5,539 nt of DNA from Deltaproteobacteria bacterium (GTDB lineage Bacteria; Desulfobacterota; GWC2-55-46; JAUVFY01): contig JAUVFY010000098.1 in assembly GCA_030594025.1 (NCBI GenBank), positions 1 to 5,539 on the forward strand, read 5' to 3'. The position numbers and the translations under genes were made by a program. The notes beneath the pieces were generated by a model, which made no database searches, was not told the origin of the DNA, and worked only from the letters and a program-made list of their open reading frames with translations. This document shows, piece by piece, positions 1-5,324 of this stretch. Each line of letters opens with the position of its first letter. Within the stretch, counting starts at the first letter, position 1.

Positions 1-32
1 AACCGGGGGTTCGACTCCCTCTCTCTCCGCCA
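1..32 (+). tRNA. 3' end of a tRNA, probably tRNA-Ser (partial, cut by window start)
   Basis: Only the T arm, acceptor 3' strand and CCA end are visible. The T stem is 5-9 paired with 17-21 (one G-U pair), around a 7-nt TTCGACT loop at 10-16. The acceptor 3' strand TCTCTCC (22-28) is followed by discriminator G29 and encoded CCA (30-32). The last 16 bases are identical to those of the complete tRNA-Ser downstream. Discriminator G is typical of serine tRNAs, so a second serine isoacceptor in tandem is the best guess. The anticodon lies outside the window, so the identity is inferred. Confidence 0.8.
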
Positions 33-63
33 GATATATAAATTAAAAGATTAACAATTTTTC

Positions 64-154
64 GGAGAGATGCCCGAGCGGTTGAAGGGGCACGACTGGA
101 AATCGTGTGTACATTTATCGTGTACCGAGGGTTCGAATCCCTCTCTCTCCGCCA
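64..154 (+). tRNA. tRNA-Ser (anticodon GGA)
   Basis: This is a complete class II (long variable arm) tRNA that reads UCC/UCU serine codons. The acceptor stem GGAGAGA (64-70) pairs perfectly with TCTCTCC (144-150). Discriminator G151 and an encoded CCA (152-154) follow. The anticodon stem CACGA/TCGTG (91-95/103-107) holds the loop CTGGAAA, with anticodon GGA at 98-100. The variable arm GTACA/TGTAC (109-113/121-125) has a 7-nt loop, the long arm expected of serine tRNAs. The T stem GAGGG/CCCTC (127-131/139-143) encloses TTCGAAT. A run of seven T at 158-164 follows directly. The preceding tRNA ends 31 nt upstream, so the two are probably co-transcribed. Confidence 0.97.
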
Positions 155-173
155 AGATTTTTTTATGAGTACC

Positions 174-284
174 ATTGATAGCCGGGTCCCGGGCAATGGT
201 TGTGTGTTGCGAACCCCGCCAGGTCCGGAAGGAAGCAACGGTAGCGACTCGGACCATGTGCCCTAAGGGTGCCTGGCTATCAAT
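174..284 (+). ncRNA. ffs: Signal recognition particle RNA, small bacterial (4.5S) type
   Basis: This RNA scaffolds Ffh in the signal recognition particle, which targets nascent membrane and secreted proteins. The outer helix is a perfect 10-bp pairing of 174-183 (ATTGATAGCC) with 275-284. Inner helices pair 191-195 with 259-263 and 196-200 with 253-257. The conserved apical domain is clear: GTTGC (206-210) pairs with GCAAC (235-239), the asymmetric loop with AGGTCC lies at 221-226, and a GGAA tetraloop at 227-230 is closed by CC/GG. The Ffh-binding motif reads AGGTCCGGAAGGAAGCA. There is no Alu domain, as in most Gram-negative bacteria. Placement between tRNA-Ser and dnaX is a recurring bacterial arrangement. 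Exact transcript ends are uncertain by several bases. Confidence 0.95.
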
Positions 285-319
285 AGTGCCCGTAAAGAAG
301 GTTTTTGATTTTACCTGTC

Positions 320-1930
320 ATGAGTTATCTTGTAATAGCGAGAAAATGGAGGCCGGGTCTATTTGAAGAGATGGTGGGCCAGGAGCATGTAACGAGGACC
401 CTTACCAACGCCATCACTTCGGGTAGGATTGCACATGCCTATCTTTTCTCCGGGCCCAGGGGGATAGGCAAGACCACCGTTGCAAGGATACTGGCAAAGA
501 GCCTTAACTGCGCTAAGGGCCCCGTAGCCACCCCTTGCAACGGGTGTGACGCGTGCAAGGCGATAGCGAGCGGTTCTTCGGTGGATGTCTTAGAGATAGA
601 CGGGGCCTCGAACACCGGCGTGGACAACGTAAGAGAGCTCCGCGAGAGCGTAAGTTACATGCCCAGCCAGGGCCGCTACAAGGTCTATATAATAGACGAA
701 GTCCATATGCTCTCCACCGCGGCCTTCAACGCCCTTTTAAAGACCCTTGAGGAGCCCCCGGCCCATGTGATATTCATTTTTGCCACCACCGAGCCGCACA
801 AGGTCCCCCAGACGATTCATTCACGGTGCCAGAGGTTCGATTTCAAGCGCATACCCTTAAAACAGATCCAGGACCACCTGAAGATGATAGCCCGAAAGGA
901 GGGCATAGAGGTCGACGAGAACGCCGTTTATCTCATCTCCAGGGAGGCCGAGGGAAGCCTCAGGGACGCGCAGGGATTCATGGACCAGGTTATAGCCTTC
1001 GCGGGCTCCGAGGTTAAGGGCTCTGACGTGGTCTCCGCCCTCGGGCTTATGGACAGGGACGTTCTTTTCGCTCTGGTCCGCGCCGTAGTTGAAACGGACG
1101 CAAAGCAGTGCCTTAATATTGTTGAAAAAATATACAATTTTGGTTATGATTTAAAAAAGGCAACAGGTGACCTCCTGGAGCTAATACGGGACCTTACGGT
1201 AATCAAAATTACCGGGGACAGTGCGCTTGTAGAGCTACCCGACAGCGAAGTGGAGGGACTCGAGGCCCTCCAGCAGGGGGTCGGACTTGACCGTCTCCAG
1301 ATGCTCTTCAGTATCCTTGCCAGGGGTTACGAGGAGGTCTCCAGGGCCTCCCAGCCCAGGTTCTCTCTCGAGATGGCGCTTTTAAAGGCCGCCCATCTGG
1401 AAGATATCCAGCCTTTAACAAACCTTATTGCAAGGCTCGAGGGGTTGAGGGAAACTCCGGGGGAGGTCGAGGGGGCTGAAAGTGGCCCCGGAGCTCCCGT
1501 TACGGTCGCTAGTGAAAGGAAAAAAGAAGACACCGGGGTTAAAAATGCGGTCGGCGGCTCCGGTGCGGACGCCCCTGCCAAGCACGGCGGTGGTGTCGAG
1601 GGTTTTGTGCACCACATAAAGCGCAGGGACAGGAACCTGGCGAAGTTTCTTGAATCCGCAAAGGTTTCGCTTAACGCGACGAGCCTCGATATCACGGTCG
1701 AAAGGGAGCCGGGTTTTCTCCACGTAAAGAGGGATTTCCTGGAGGAGGCCTGCAAAGAGTATTTTAAAAAGAGGGTCTCAGTAAATATTAAAAAGCTGAA
1801 CGAGCCGAACCGCAGCGCCACGGGCAAGGCCAAAAACAAGACCTCCCCGGCACGCACTGACCGTCTTGTAAGTGAGGCGGTCCGTATATTCGGCGGCAAG
1901 GTCATAGACGACAGGGGGAGCAATGTCTAA
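320..1930 (+). CDS. dnaX: DNA polymerase III subunit tau/gamma (clamp-loader ATPase)
   Basis: DnaX is the ATPase of the clamp loader that places the beta sliding clamp on primed DNA at the replication fork. ATG320 is chosen because the protein then begins MSYLVIARKWRP, the usual DnaX N-terminus. A TTG at 305 would add five residues. The predicted 536 aa (E. coli tau is 643) carry Walker A GPRGIGKTT (45-53), a zinc site Cys64/73/76/79, Walker B with IIDEVH (124-129), the SRC motif with the arginine finger (168-170), and sensor 2 GSLRDA (212-217). A Gly/Lys-rich linker covers about 385-440, followed by a short C-terminal domain (about 445-536) resembling the tau polymerase-binding region. The ribosome site is poor: AAGAAGG (295-301) lies 18 nt upstream. 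The 3' end overlaps ybaB by 8 nt. Two possible slippage sites are listed separately. Confidence 0.97.
   Translation: MSYLVIARKWRPGLFEEMVGQEHVTRTLTNAITSGRIAHAYLFSGPRGIGKTTVARILAKSLNCAKGPVATPCNGCDACKAIASGSSVDVLEIDGASNTGVDNVRELRESVSYMPSQGRYKVYIIDEVHMLSTAAFNALLKTLEEPPAHVIFIFATTEPHKVPQTIHSRCQRFDFKRIPLKQIQDHLKMIARKEGIEVDENAVYLISREAEGSLRDAQGFMDQVIAFAGSEVKGSDVVSALGLMDRDVLFALVRAVVETDAKQCLNIVEKIYNFGYDLKKATGDLLELIRDLTVIKITGDSALVELPDSEVEGLEALQQGVGLDRLQMLFSILARGYEEVSRASQPRFSLEMALLKAAHLEDIQPLTNLIARLEGLRETPGEVEGAESGPGAPVTVASERKKEDTGVKNAVGGSGADAPAKHGGGVEGFVHHIKRRDRNLAKFLESAKVSLNATSLDITVEREPGFLHVKRDFLEEACKEYFKKRVSVNIKKLNEPNRSATGKAKNKTSPARTDRLVSEAVRIFGGKVIDDRGSNV
1153..1170 (+). other. In-frame A_AAA_AAG slippery heptamer in dnaX with adjacent -1 stop
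   Basis: Codons 278-280 of dnaX read TTA AAA AAG, so the heptamer A AAA AAG (1153-1159) sits in exactly the phase used for -1 frameshifting in E. coli dnaX. After a -1 slip the ribosome would read GGC AAC AGG and stop at TGA 1168-1170, giving a 283-residue protein. This is much earlier than E. coli gamma (431 residues) and falls at the start of domain III, so the product would lack most of the oligomerisation domain. A weak CAGG/CCTG hairpin (1164-1167/1174-1177) lies downstream. I see no upstream Shine-Dalgarno-like stimulator. The motif is seen directly; its use is inferred. Confidence 0.35.
1520..1565 (+). other. Candidate tau/gamma slippage site: A6 run plus downstream hairpin in dnaX
   Basis: Six A at 1520-1525 are in-frame Lys401-Lys402 codons (AGG AAA AAA GAA). 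Five nucleotides later, 1531-1536 (CACCGG) can pair with 1560-1565 (CCGGTG). Four further inner pairs, three of them G-U, close a loop at 1541-1555. In the -1 frame the reading continues for five codons and stops at TAA 1540-1542, giving about 407 residues that end just after domain III, close in layout to a gamma subunit. The phase is AAA_AAA_G rather than the classic A_AAA_AAG, so single-tRNA slippage or polymerase slippage would be needed. This is suggestive only. Confidence 0.35.
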
Positions 1931-2240
1931 TCCGCTCGCGAACATAATGAAGCAGGCACAGAAGATGCAGGAGAAGATGGCAGAGATCCAGAAGGCCCTC
2001 GCCTCCAAGACCTGCGAGGCTTCAGCCGGCGGGGGTATGGTCACAGCGACTGTTAACGGAAGTTTGAAGCTCGTCTCCATTAAGATAGACCCCTCGGTCG
2101 TTGACCCGGATGATGTGGAGATGCTCGGGGACCTGATAGTCGCCGCCGTCAACGAGGCTTACAAGAGGGCCCAGCAGATGGTCTCCGAGGAGATGGCCAG
2201 TGTGACGTCCGGCCTGGGGATAAACCTGCCCGGGTTATGA
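1923..2240 (+). CDS. ybaB: YbaB/EbfC family nucleoid-associated protein
   Basis: This is a small DNA-binding protein of the YbaB/EbfC family, which forms dimers that bind DNA and compact the nucleoid. The gene commonly sits between dnaX and recR. The 105 aa match the family's length of about 100-110. The N-terminus (MSNPLANIMKQAQKMQEKM) is the typical amphipathic helix, with Met/Gln/Lys repeats continuing to about residue 28. The Gly-rich strand ASAGGGMVTATVNG (34-47) and IDPSVVDPDDVEMLGDLI (54-71) are family hallmarks, followed by a long C-terminal helix. ATG1923 is preceded by AGGGGGAG (1913-1920), with only two bases between. Its first 8 nt overlap the end of dnaX, so the two are probably translationally coupled. 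Confidence 0.96.
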   Translation: MSNPLANIMKQAQKMQEKMAEIQKALASKTCEASAGGGMVTATVNGSLKLVSIKIDPSVVDPDDVEMLGDLIVAAVNEAYKRAQQMVSEEMASVTSGLGINLPGL

Positions 2241-2247
2241 TAGGGCG

Positions 2248-2264
2248 TCGGGGCTTTGCCCCGA
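2248..2264 (+). other. Perfect 7-bp GC-rich hairpin just after ybaB
   Basis: TCGGGGC (2248-2254) pairs perfectly with GCCCCGA (2258-2264) across a TTT loop, 8 nt after the ybaB stop codon. No T tract follows, so it is not a classic terminator. It may stabilise the 3' end of the dnaX-ybaB message or act together with the next hairpin. The structure is seen directly; the role is inferred. Confidence 0.5.
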
Positions 2265-2274
2265 AAGCGGGATT

Positions 2275-2310
2275 CCGGCCCCTTGGTGGGGCTGGCCTGT
2301 TTTGAGTTTT
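2275..2310 (+). terminator. Possible (weak) intrinsic terminator after ybaB
   Basis: CCGGCCCC (2275-2282) pairs with GGGGCTGG (2288-2295), giving 8 bp with one G-U around a TTGGT loop. The tail is T-rich but interrupted: four T at 2300-2303, GAG, then five T at 2307-2311. A run of nine T (2317-2325) lies further on. The imperfect tail suggests partial termination or attenuation between dnaX-ybaB and recR rather than a complete stop. Confidence 0.4.
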
Positions 2311-2354
2311 TAACGGTTTTTTTTTGCGTAATAGAGACGATGTGCTGACATGCT

Positions 2355-2423
2355 ATGCGATACGCCGAGCCTATTTCGAGATTTTTACGGCCTATATTCG
2401 GCGTAATAGAAAAGATGTGTTAA
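2355..2423 (+). CDS. Putative 22-aa upstream ORF / leader peptide before recR
   Basis: ATG2355 lies in the first repeat copy at the position equivalent to the recR start. The ORF encodes MRYAEPISR, identical to RecR residues 1-9, then 13 unrelated residues ending in IEKMC. It stops at TAA 2421-2423, six bases before recR ATG2430 and in the same frame. Neither this ORF nor recR has a good Shine-Dalgarno sequence. A ribosome ending here could reinitiate at recR, which would make it a coupling leader. It could equally be an untranslated by-product of a duplication. No independent function can be assigned. Confidence 0.3.
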   Translation: MRYAEPISRFLRPIFGVIEKMC

Positions 2424-2443
2424 TAAGCTATGCGATACGCCGA
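2361..2443 (+). promoter_or_regulatory. Possible alternative RNA pairings controlling the recR start
   Basis: TCGGCGTA at 2398-2405 is the exact complement of TACGCCGA, which occurs twice, at 2361-2368 (first repeat copy) and at 2436-2443 (recR codons 3-5). The two 8-bp hairpins are mutually exclusive. The second would place recR ATG2430 inside its loop and bury the early codons. Translation through the 22-codon upstream ORF would cover both 2361-2368 and 2398-2405. The complementarity is seen directly; an attenuation-like switch is inferred. Confidence 0.3.
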
Positions 2444-3026
2444 GCCTATTTCGAGGCTAATTAAAACTTTTTCAAAACTGCCGGGTGTCGGTGGAAAGAC
2501 CGCTTCCAGGCTCGCATTGTTTATTATGAATTCGGAGAGGGAATATGTCGAGGAGCTCGCTGCAAGCCTCATAGGCGTTAAAGACAAGGTGGGGCTCTGT
2601 TCGGTTTGCATGACATTTTCCGACAACGACCCGTGCCATATATGCTCGGACACCGCCAGGGACACCTCGACAGTGTGCGTTGTCGGGGATTACAGGGACA
2701 TGGTCGCCCTTGAGGACGTCGGCTCTTACAGGGGCACATACCACATACTGCACGGCCTCCTTGCGCCGCTTAAGGGCATAGGGCCGGAAGACATAAGGAT
2801 TAAGGAGCTCCTTACGAGGATCAAGACAAAGGGCATAAAAGAGGTGATACTGGCTACAAGCTTTGATGCCGAGGGGGAGGCCACCGCAACGTATCTTACG
2901 AACGCCCTCAAGCCTTACGGGCCCAAGCTCACGCGTATCGCCTCGGGCGTGCCTGCTGGCAGTTATATCGAGTACATGGACTGCGTTACCCTGGGCAGGG
3001 CCATGGAGGGTAGAAGAGAAGTATAG
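2430..3026 (+). CDS. recR: Recombination mediator protein RecR
   Basis: RecR works with RecO and RecF to load RecA on SSB-coated single-stranded DNA during gap repair. The 198 aa match the family length. A helix-hairpin-helix KLPGVGGKTASRLA (16-29) keeps the DNA-binding Lys23 and Arg27. The zinc finger uses Cys57, Cys60, Cys69 and Cys72. The Toprim domain starts near 80 and includes EGEATATYL; the C-terminal motif GVPAGSYIEYMD precedes TLGRAMEGRR. Several usually invariant sites differ: VVG-D replaces VVE-(E/S) at 85-87, PLKGIGP replaces PLDGIGP, and SFDAEGE replaces NPTVEGE. Asp90 is kept. ATG2430 gives the standard N-terminus but has no clear Shine-Dalgarno sequence and lies in the second copy of a tandem repeat. 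porG follows after 26 nt. Confidence 0.95.
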   Translation: MRYAEPISRLIKTFSKLPGVGGKTASRLALFIMNSEREYVEELAASLIGVKDKVGLCSVCMTFSDNDPCHICSDTARDTSTVCVVGDYRDMVALEDVGSYRGTYHILHGLLAPLKGIGPEDIRIKELLTRIKTKGIKEVILATSFDAEGEATATYLTNALKPYGPKLTRIASGVPAGSYIEYMDCVTLGRAMEGRREV

Positions 3027-3052
3027 ATAAAAAGGAAGGGGGTTTTATTGTT

Positions 3053-3658
3053 ATGGAAGGTTATACGGAGGTAAGATGGCACGGCAGGGCCCAGCAGGGG
3101 GTCGTAACCGCCGCGAAGGTCCTCGGAGAGACGGCGCTCAGGGAGGGTAAGCATGTTCAGGCCTTCCCGGAGTTCGGTCCCGAGAGGATGGGCGCGCCCG
3201 TCAAGGCCTTCAACAGGGTCTCGGACGAGCCCATAAAGCTCCACTGCCAGGTGACCAGCCCCAGGATCGTCCTTATCGTGGACCCCACACTTATAGGCAT
3301 GACCCTTGCCGGCGGGATAGAGACCTCCGGGGGTGTTACCGACGGCGCCCCAGAGGAAGCGGTATTCATTGTCAATACCCCGAAGTCTCCCGCCGAAATG
3401 CGAGGGGAGCTCGACTTAAAGAGTCCTGCCACAAAGGTCTTTACAGTGGACGCCTCACATATATCCATGGAGACCATAGGCAGGCATATGCCGAACACCC
3501 CCATGCTCGGTGCACTCGCAAAGGCGACCTCGATCGTGAAGCTCGAAGCCCTCGTGGCCAACTTCCGTGAGAACTACTCTAAGAAGTTTAGCGAGAAGGT
3601 TATCGAGGGCAACGTGGAGGGCATGAAAAGAGGTTTTAACGAAGTGAATGCGGAATAA
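3053..3658 (+). CDS. porG: Pyruvate:ferredoxin oxidoreductase, gamma subunit
   Basis: This is the gamma subunit of a multi-subunit 2-oxoacid:ferredoxin oxidoreductase, a cytoplasmic enzyme converting pyruvate, CoA and oxidised ferredoxin to acetyl-CoA, CO2 and reduced ferredoxin, and able to run in reverse. The 201-aa protein has the signature HGRAQQGVVTAAKVLGETAL (10-29), then PEFGPERMGAPVKAFNRVSDEPI (39-61), and a later central stretch IVLIVDPTLIG. The C-terminus is helical and charged. There are no iron-sulfur cysteine motifs, as expected. ATG3053 follows AGGAAGGGGG (3033-3042) at about 10 nt. It stands first in a porG-D-A-B order. Pyruvate specificity rests mostly on the PorA sequence; a close 2-oxoacid relative is the alternative. 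Confidence 0.93.
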   Translation: MEGYTEVRWHGRAQQGVVTAAKVLGETALREGKHVQAFPEFGPERMGAPVKAFNRVSDEPIKLHCQVTSPRIVLIVDPTLIGMTLAGGIETSGGVTDGAPEEAVFIVNTPKSPAEMRGELDLKSPATKVFTVDASHISMETIGRHMPNTPMLGALAKATSIVKLEALVANFRENYSKKFSEKVIEGNVEGMKRGFNEVNAE

Positions 3659-3784
3659 GGGGGGCATTTTCAAAGGTTTTAATGACGTAAAAGGGGAGTG
3701 AAGGGGGTTTTTCGCTGCCCCGGTGTTTTAGAGGTAAAAGGTTAGAGGCGATCACGAAACGCTTTTTCATATAAAGGGGGAAAG

Positions 3785-4069
3785 ATGGGGAAACGCAAAG
3801 AAATGCCGCTCGGCGGTGTCATACTCGAGGCCGGAAGCGCCGAGACTTACTCAACGGGCGGCTGGAGGAAGCTCAAGCCCGTTCTTGACAAAGATAAGTG
3901 CACGAACTGCCTCATATGCTGGGTAATGTGCCCGGATTCGGCCATTATAGTGGAAGACGGTAAGATGGTGGGTTTCGACATGGAACACTGCAAGGGCTGC
4001 GGCATATGTGCCACGGAGTGTCCGGATAAGATCAAGGCTATAAAGATGGTAGAAGAGGAGGCTGCTTGA
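3785..4069 (+). CDS. porD: Pyruvate:ferredoxin oxidoreductase, delta subunit (2[4Fe-4S] ferredoxin)
   Basis: This electron-transfer subunit carries electrons from the thiamine-diphosphate site toward external ferredoxin. The 94-aa protein has two CxxCxxCxxxCP motifs: Cys39/42/45/49 and Cys69/72/75/79. Each should take part in a [4Fe-4S] cluster, with the usual exchange of the fourth cysteine between motifs. The N-terminal extension (1-37), including the TGGWRKLKPVLD segment, is typical of PorD and separates it from plain ferredoxins. ATG3785 is preceded by AAGGGGG (3774-3780). A 126-nt gap separates it from porG, the largest inside the por cluster. The stop codon overlaps the porA start by one base (TGATG), which implies translational coupling. 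Confidence 0.96.
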   Translation: MGKRKEMPLGGVILEAGSAETYSTGGWRKLKPVLDKDKCTNCLICWVMCPDSAIIVEDGKMVGFDMEHCKGCGICATECPDKIKAIKMVEEEAA

Positions 4070-5262
4070 TGGCTACTGTTCCGTCCACTAAAGTACAGGT
4101 CGGGCTTACGGGGAATTCCGCCGTTGCACTGGCCATGAAACAGATAGACCCGGACGTATGCCCCGCATATCCTATCACCCCGTCCACCGGGGTGATGGAG
4201 GAGTTTTCAAGCTACGTCGCAGACGGTAAGGTCACAACCGAGCTCATAACGGCCGAGAGCGAGCATTCGGCCATGAGCGCCTGTATAGGCGCTTCAGCGG
4301 CAGGGGTGAGGGTAATGACGGCAACGAGCTCGCAGGGGCTTGCGCTCATGCACGAGATGCTTTACATCGCGTCCGGCCTGAGGCTCCCCATGGTCATGGC
4401 CGTAGTAAACAGGGCCCTTTCGGCGCCCATAAACATACACTGCGACCACTCCGACTCAATGGCTTCCAGGGACGCGGGGTGGATTCAGATTTACTCGGAG
4501 ACGGTCCAGGAGGCTTACGATAACCTCTTTCAGGCCGTAAGGATAAGCGAGCACTCCAAGGTCCTAACACCCGCGATGGTCTGCCTCGACGGCTTCATCA
4601 CGAGCCATGCCGTAGAGGGCCTGACGCTTCTCGATGACTCTGAGGTAAAGCAGTTCATAGGGGAGTTCAAGCCCCCTCATCCGCTCCTGGACGTGGAAAA
4701 GCCCGTAACACTTGGGGCCATGACGCTGCCCGATACTTATATCGAGTTCAAACACGACCAGTCCCTGGCCATCGCGCGTGCGAAGGACGTGGTCGCGGAG
4801 GTGGGAGAAGAGTTCGACAGGCTCACGGGCCGTGTATACGGTCTTTTTGAAGAATACATGCTCGACGGTGCGGACGTTGTCATCGTTGTTATGAGCTCGG
4901 CTGCGGGTACAACGAAGGTTGCCGTAGACGAGTTGAGGAAGAAGGGTAAAAGAGCGGGGTTACTGCGGCCCAGGCTCTTCAGGCCCTTCCCCTATAAAGA
5001 GATCGCGGAGGCTTTAAAGGGCGCAAAGGCCGTATGCGTGCTTGACAGGGTTGATTCCATGAGCGGCTTCGGCGGGCCGCTCTTTAACGAGGTCCGCTCC
5101 GCCCTGTATGACCTGGAAAAGGGCCCCAGGACCATCGGGCGTATCTTCGGGCTCGGAGGAAGAGACTACAAGGTTGAAGATGCACTGGGGGTCTTTGAAG
5201 AGCTTTTTAAGATCGCCGATGGCGGCAAGGTTGAGAGCGTGGTAGAATACCTGGCCTATTAG
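4069..5262 (+). CDS. porA: Pyruvate:ferredoxin oxidoreductase, alpha subunit
   Basis: The alpha subunit supplies the pyrimidine-binding half of the thiamine-diphosphate site and the substrate pocket. The 397-aa protein has YPITPST (34-40), with the substrate-site threonine; TAESEHSAMSA (61-71), with the glutamate that activates the cofactor; TSSQGLALMHE (86-96); and NRALSAPINIHCDHSD (114-129), whose Arg115 matches the PFOR substrate-binding arginine. The NRALSAPINI block favours pyruvate over branched-chain or 2-oxoglutarate enzymes. A C-terminal transketolase-like domain (about 265-350) includes DRVDSMSGFGGPL. ATG4069 is chosen over TTG4066 because AGAAGAGGAGG (4051-4061) lies 7 nt upstream and the ATG overlaps the porD stop. 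porB begins 62 nt downstream. Confidence 0.97.
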   Translation: MATVPSTKVQVGLTGNSAVALAMKQIDPDVCPAYPITPSTGVMEEFSSYVADGKVTTELITAESEHSAMSACIGASAAGVRVMTATSSQGLALMHEMLYIASGLRLPMVMAVVNRALSAPINIHCDHSDSMASRDAGWIQIYSETVQEAYDNLFQAVRISEHSKVLTPAMVCLDGFITSHAVEGLTLLDDSEVKQFIGEFKPPHPLLDVEKPVTLGAMTLPDTYIEFKHDQSLAIARAKDVVAEVGEEFDRLTGRVYGLFEEYMLDGADVVIVVMSSAAGTTKVAVDELRKKGKRAGLLRPRLFRPFPYKEIAEALKGAKAVCVLDRVDSMSGFGGPLFNEVRSALYDLEKGPRTIGRIFGLGGRDYKVEDALGVFEELFKIADGGKVESVVEYLAY

Positions 5263-5324
5263 GCGGGCCCTGTCGATTCGCTTATAGAATCTCAAGCTAA
5301 ATCAGGAAGGTGATGGTATAAAAG

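Larger units (their letters stand above)
2304..2455 (+). repeat. Tandem direct repeat, period about 75 bp, spanning the recR start
   Basis: Two adjacent copies cover about 2304-2380 and 2378-2455. The ungapped core 2326-2380 versus 2401-2455 matches at 49 of 55 positions by eye, and the last 29 bases (2352-2380 and 2427-2455) are identical. The left parts (2304-2316 and 2378-2390) also match at 11 of 13 positions, offset by 74. The second copy holds the real recR start, so the first is a duplicate of the recR upstream region plus the first nine codons. No transposase or terminal inverted repeats are seen; a local duplication is the simplest origin. Confidence 0.9.

Noticed and set aside
17..154. 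16-bp direct repeat (17-32 and 139-154) as possible attachment sites
   Set aside because: The repeat is just the shared T-stem/acceptor 3' end of two tandem tRNA genes. No integrase or foreign DNA lies between them.
175..366. 63-codon plus-strand frame over the SRP RNA and dnaX start
   Set aside because: It covers the structured SRP RNA and then overlaps dnaX out of frame; nothing supports translation.
1327..1923. 198-codon open frame on the minus strand inside dnaX
   Set aside because: It lies fully antisense to a confidently identified gene, shows no recognisable domain, and its length is explained by the codon bias of the dnaX linker and C-terminus.
1778..2152. 124-codon minus-strand open frame across the dnaX/ybaB junction
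   Set aside because: It is antisense to two real genes and its protein has no recognisable family features, so it is a shadow frame.
2393..2398. TATATT as a -10 box for a recR promoter
   Set aside because: No acceptable -35 element is visible 16-18 nt upstream, and the hexamer lies within the repeat region where AT-rich matches are expected by chance.
3698..3745. 15-codon GTG-initiated frame in the porG-porD gap
   Set aside because: It is very short, with a poor start context and no similarity I can recognise; not separable from chance.
5275..5291. GATTC/GAATC hairpin between porA and porB as a terminator
   Set aside because: It is only 5 bp with a 7-nt loop and no T tract, and it lies between subunits of one enzyme.
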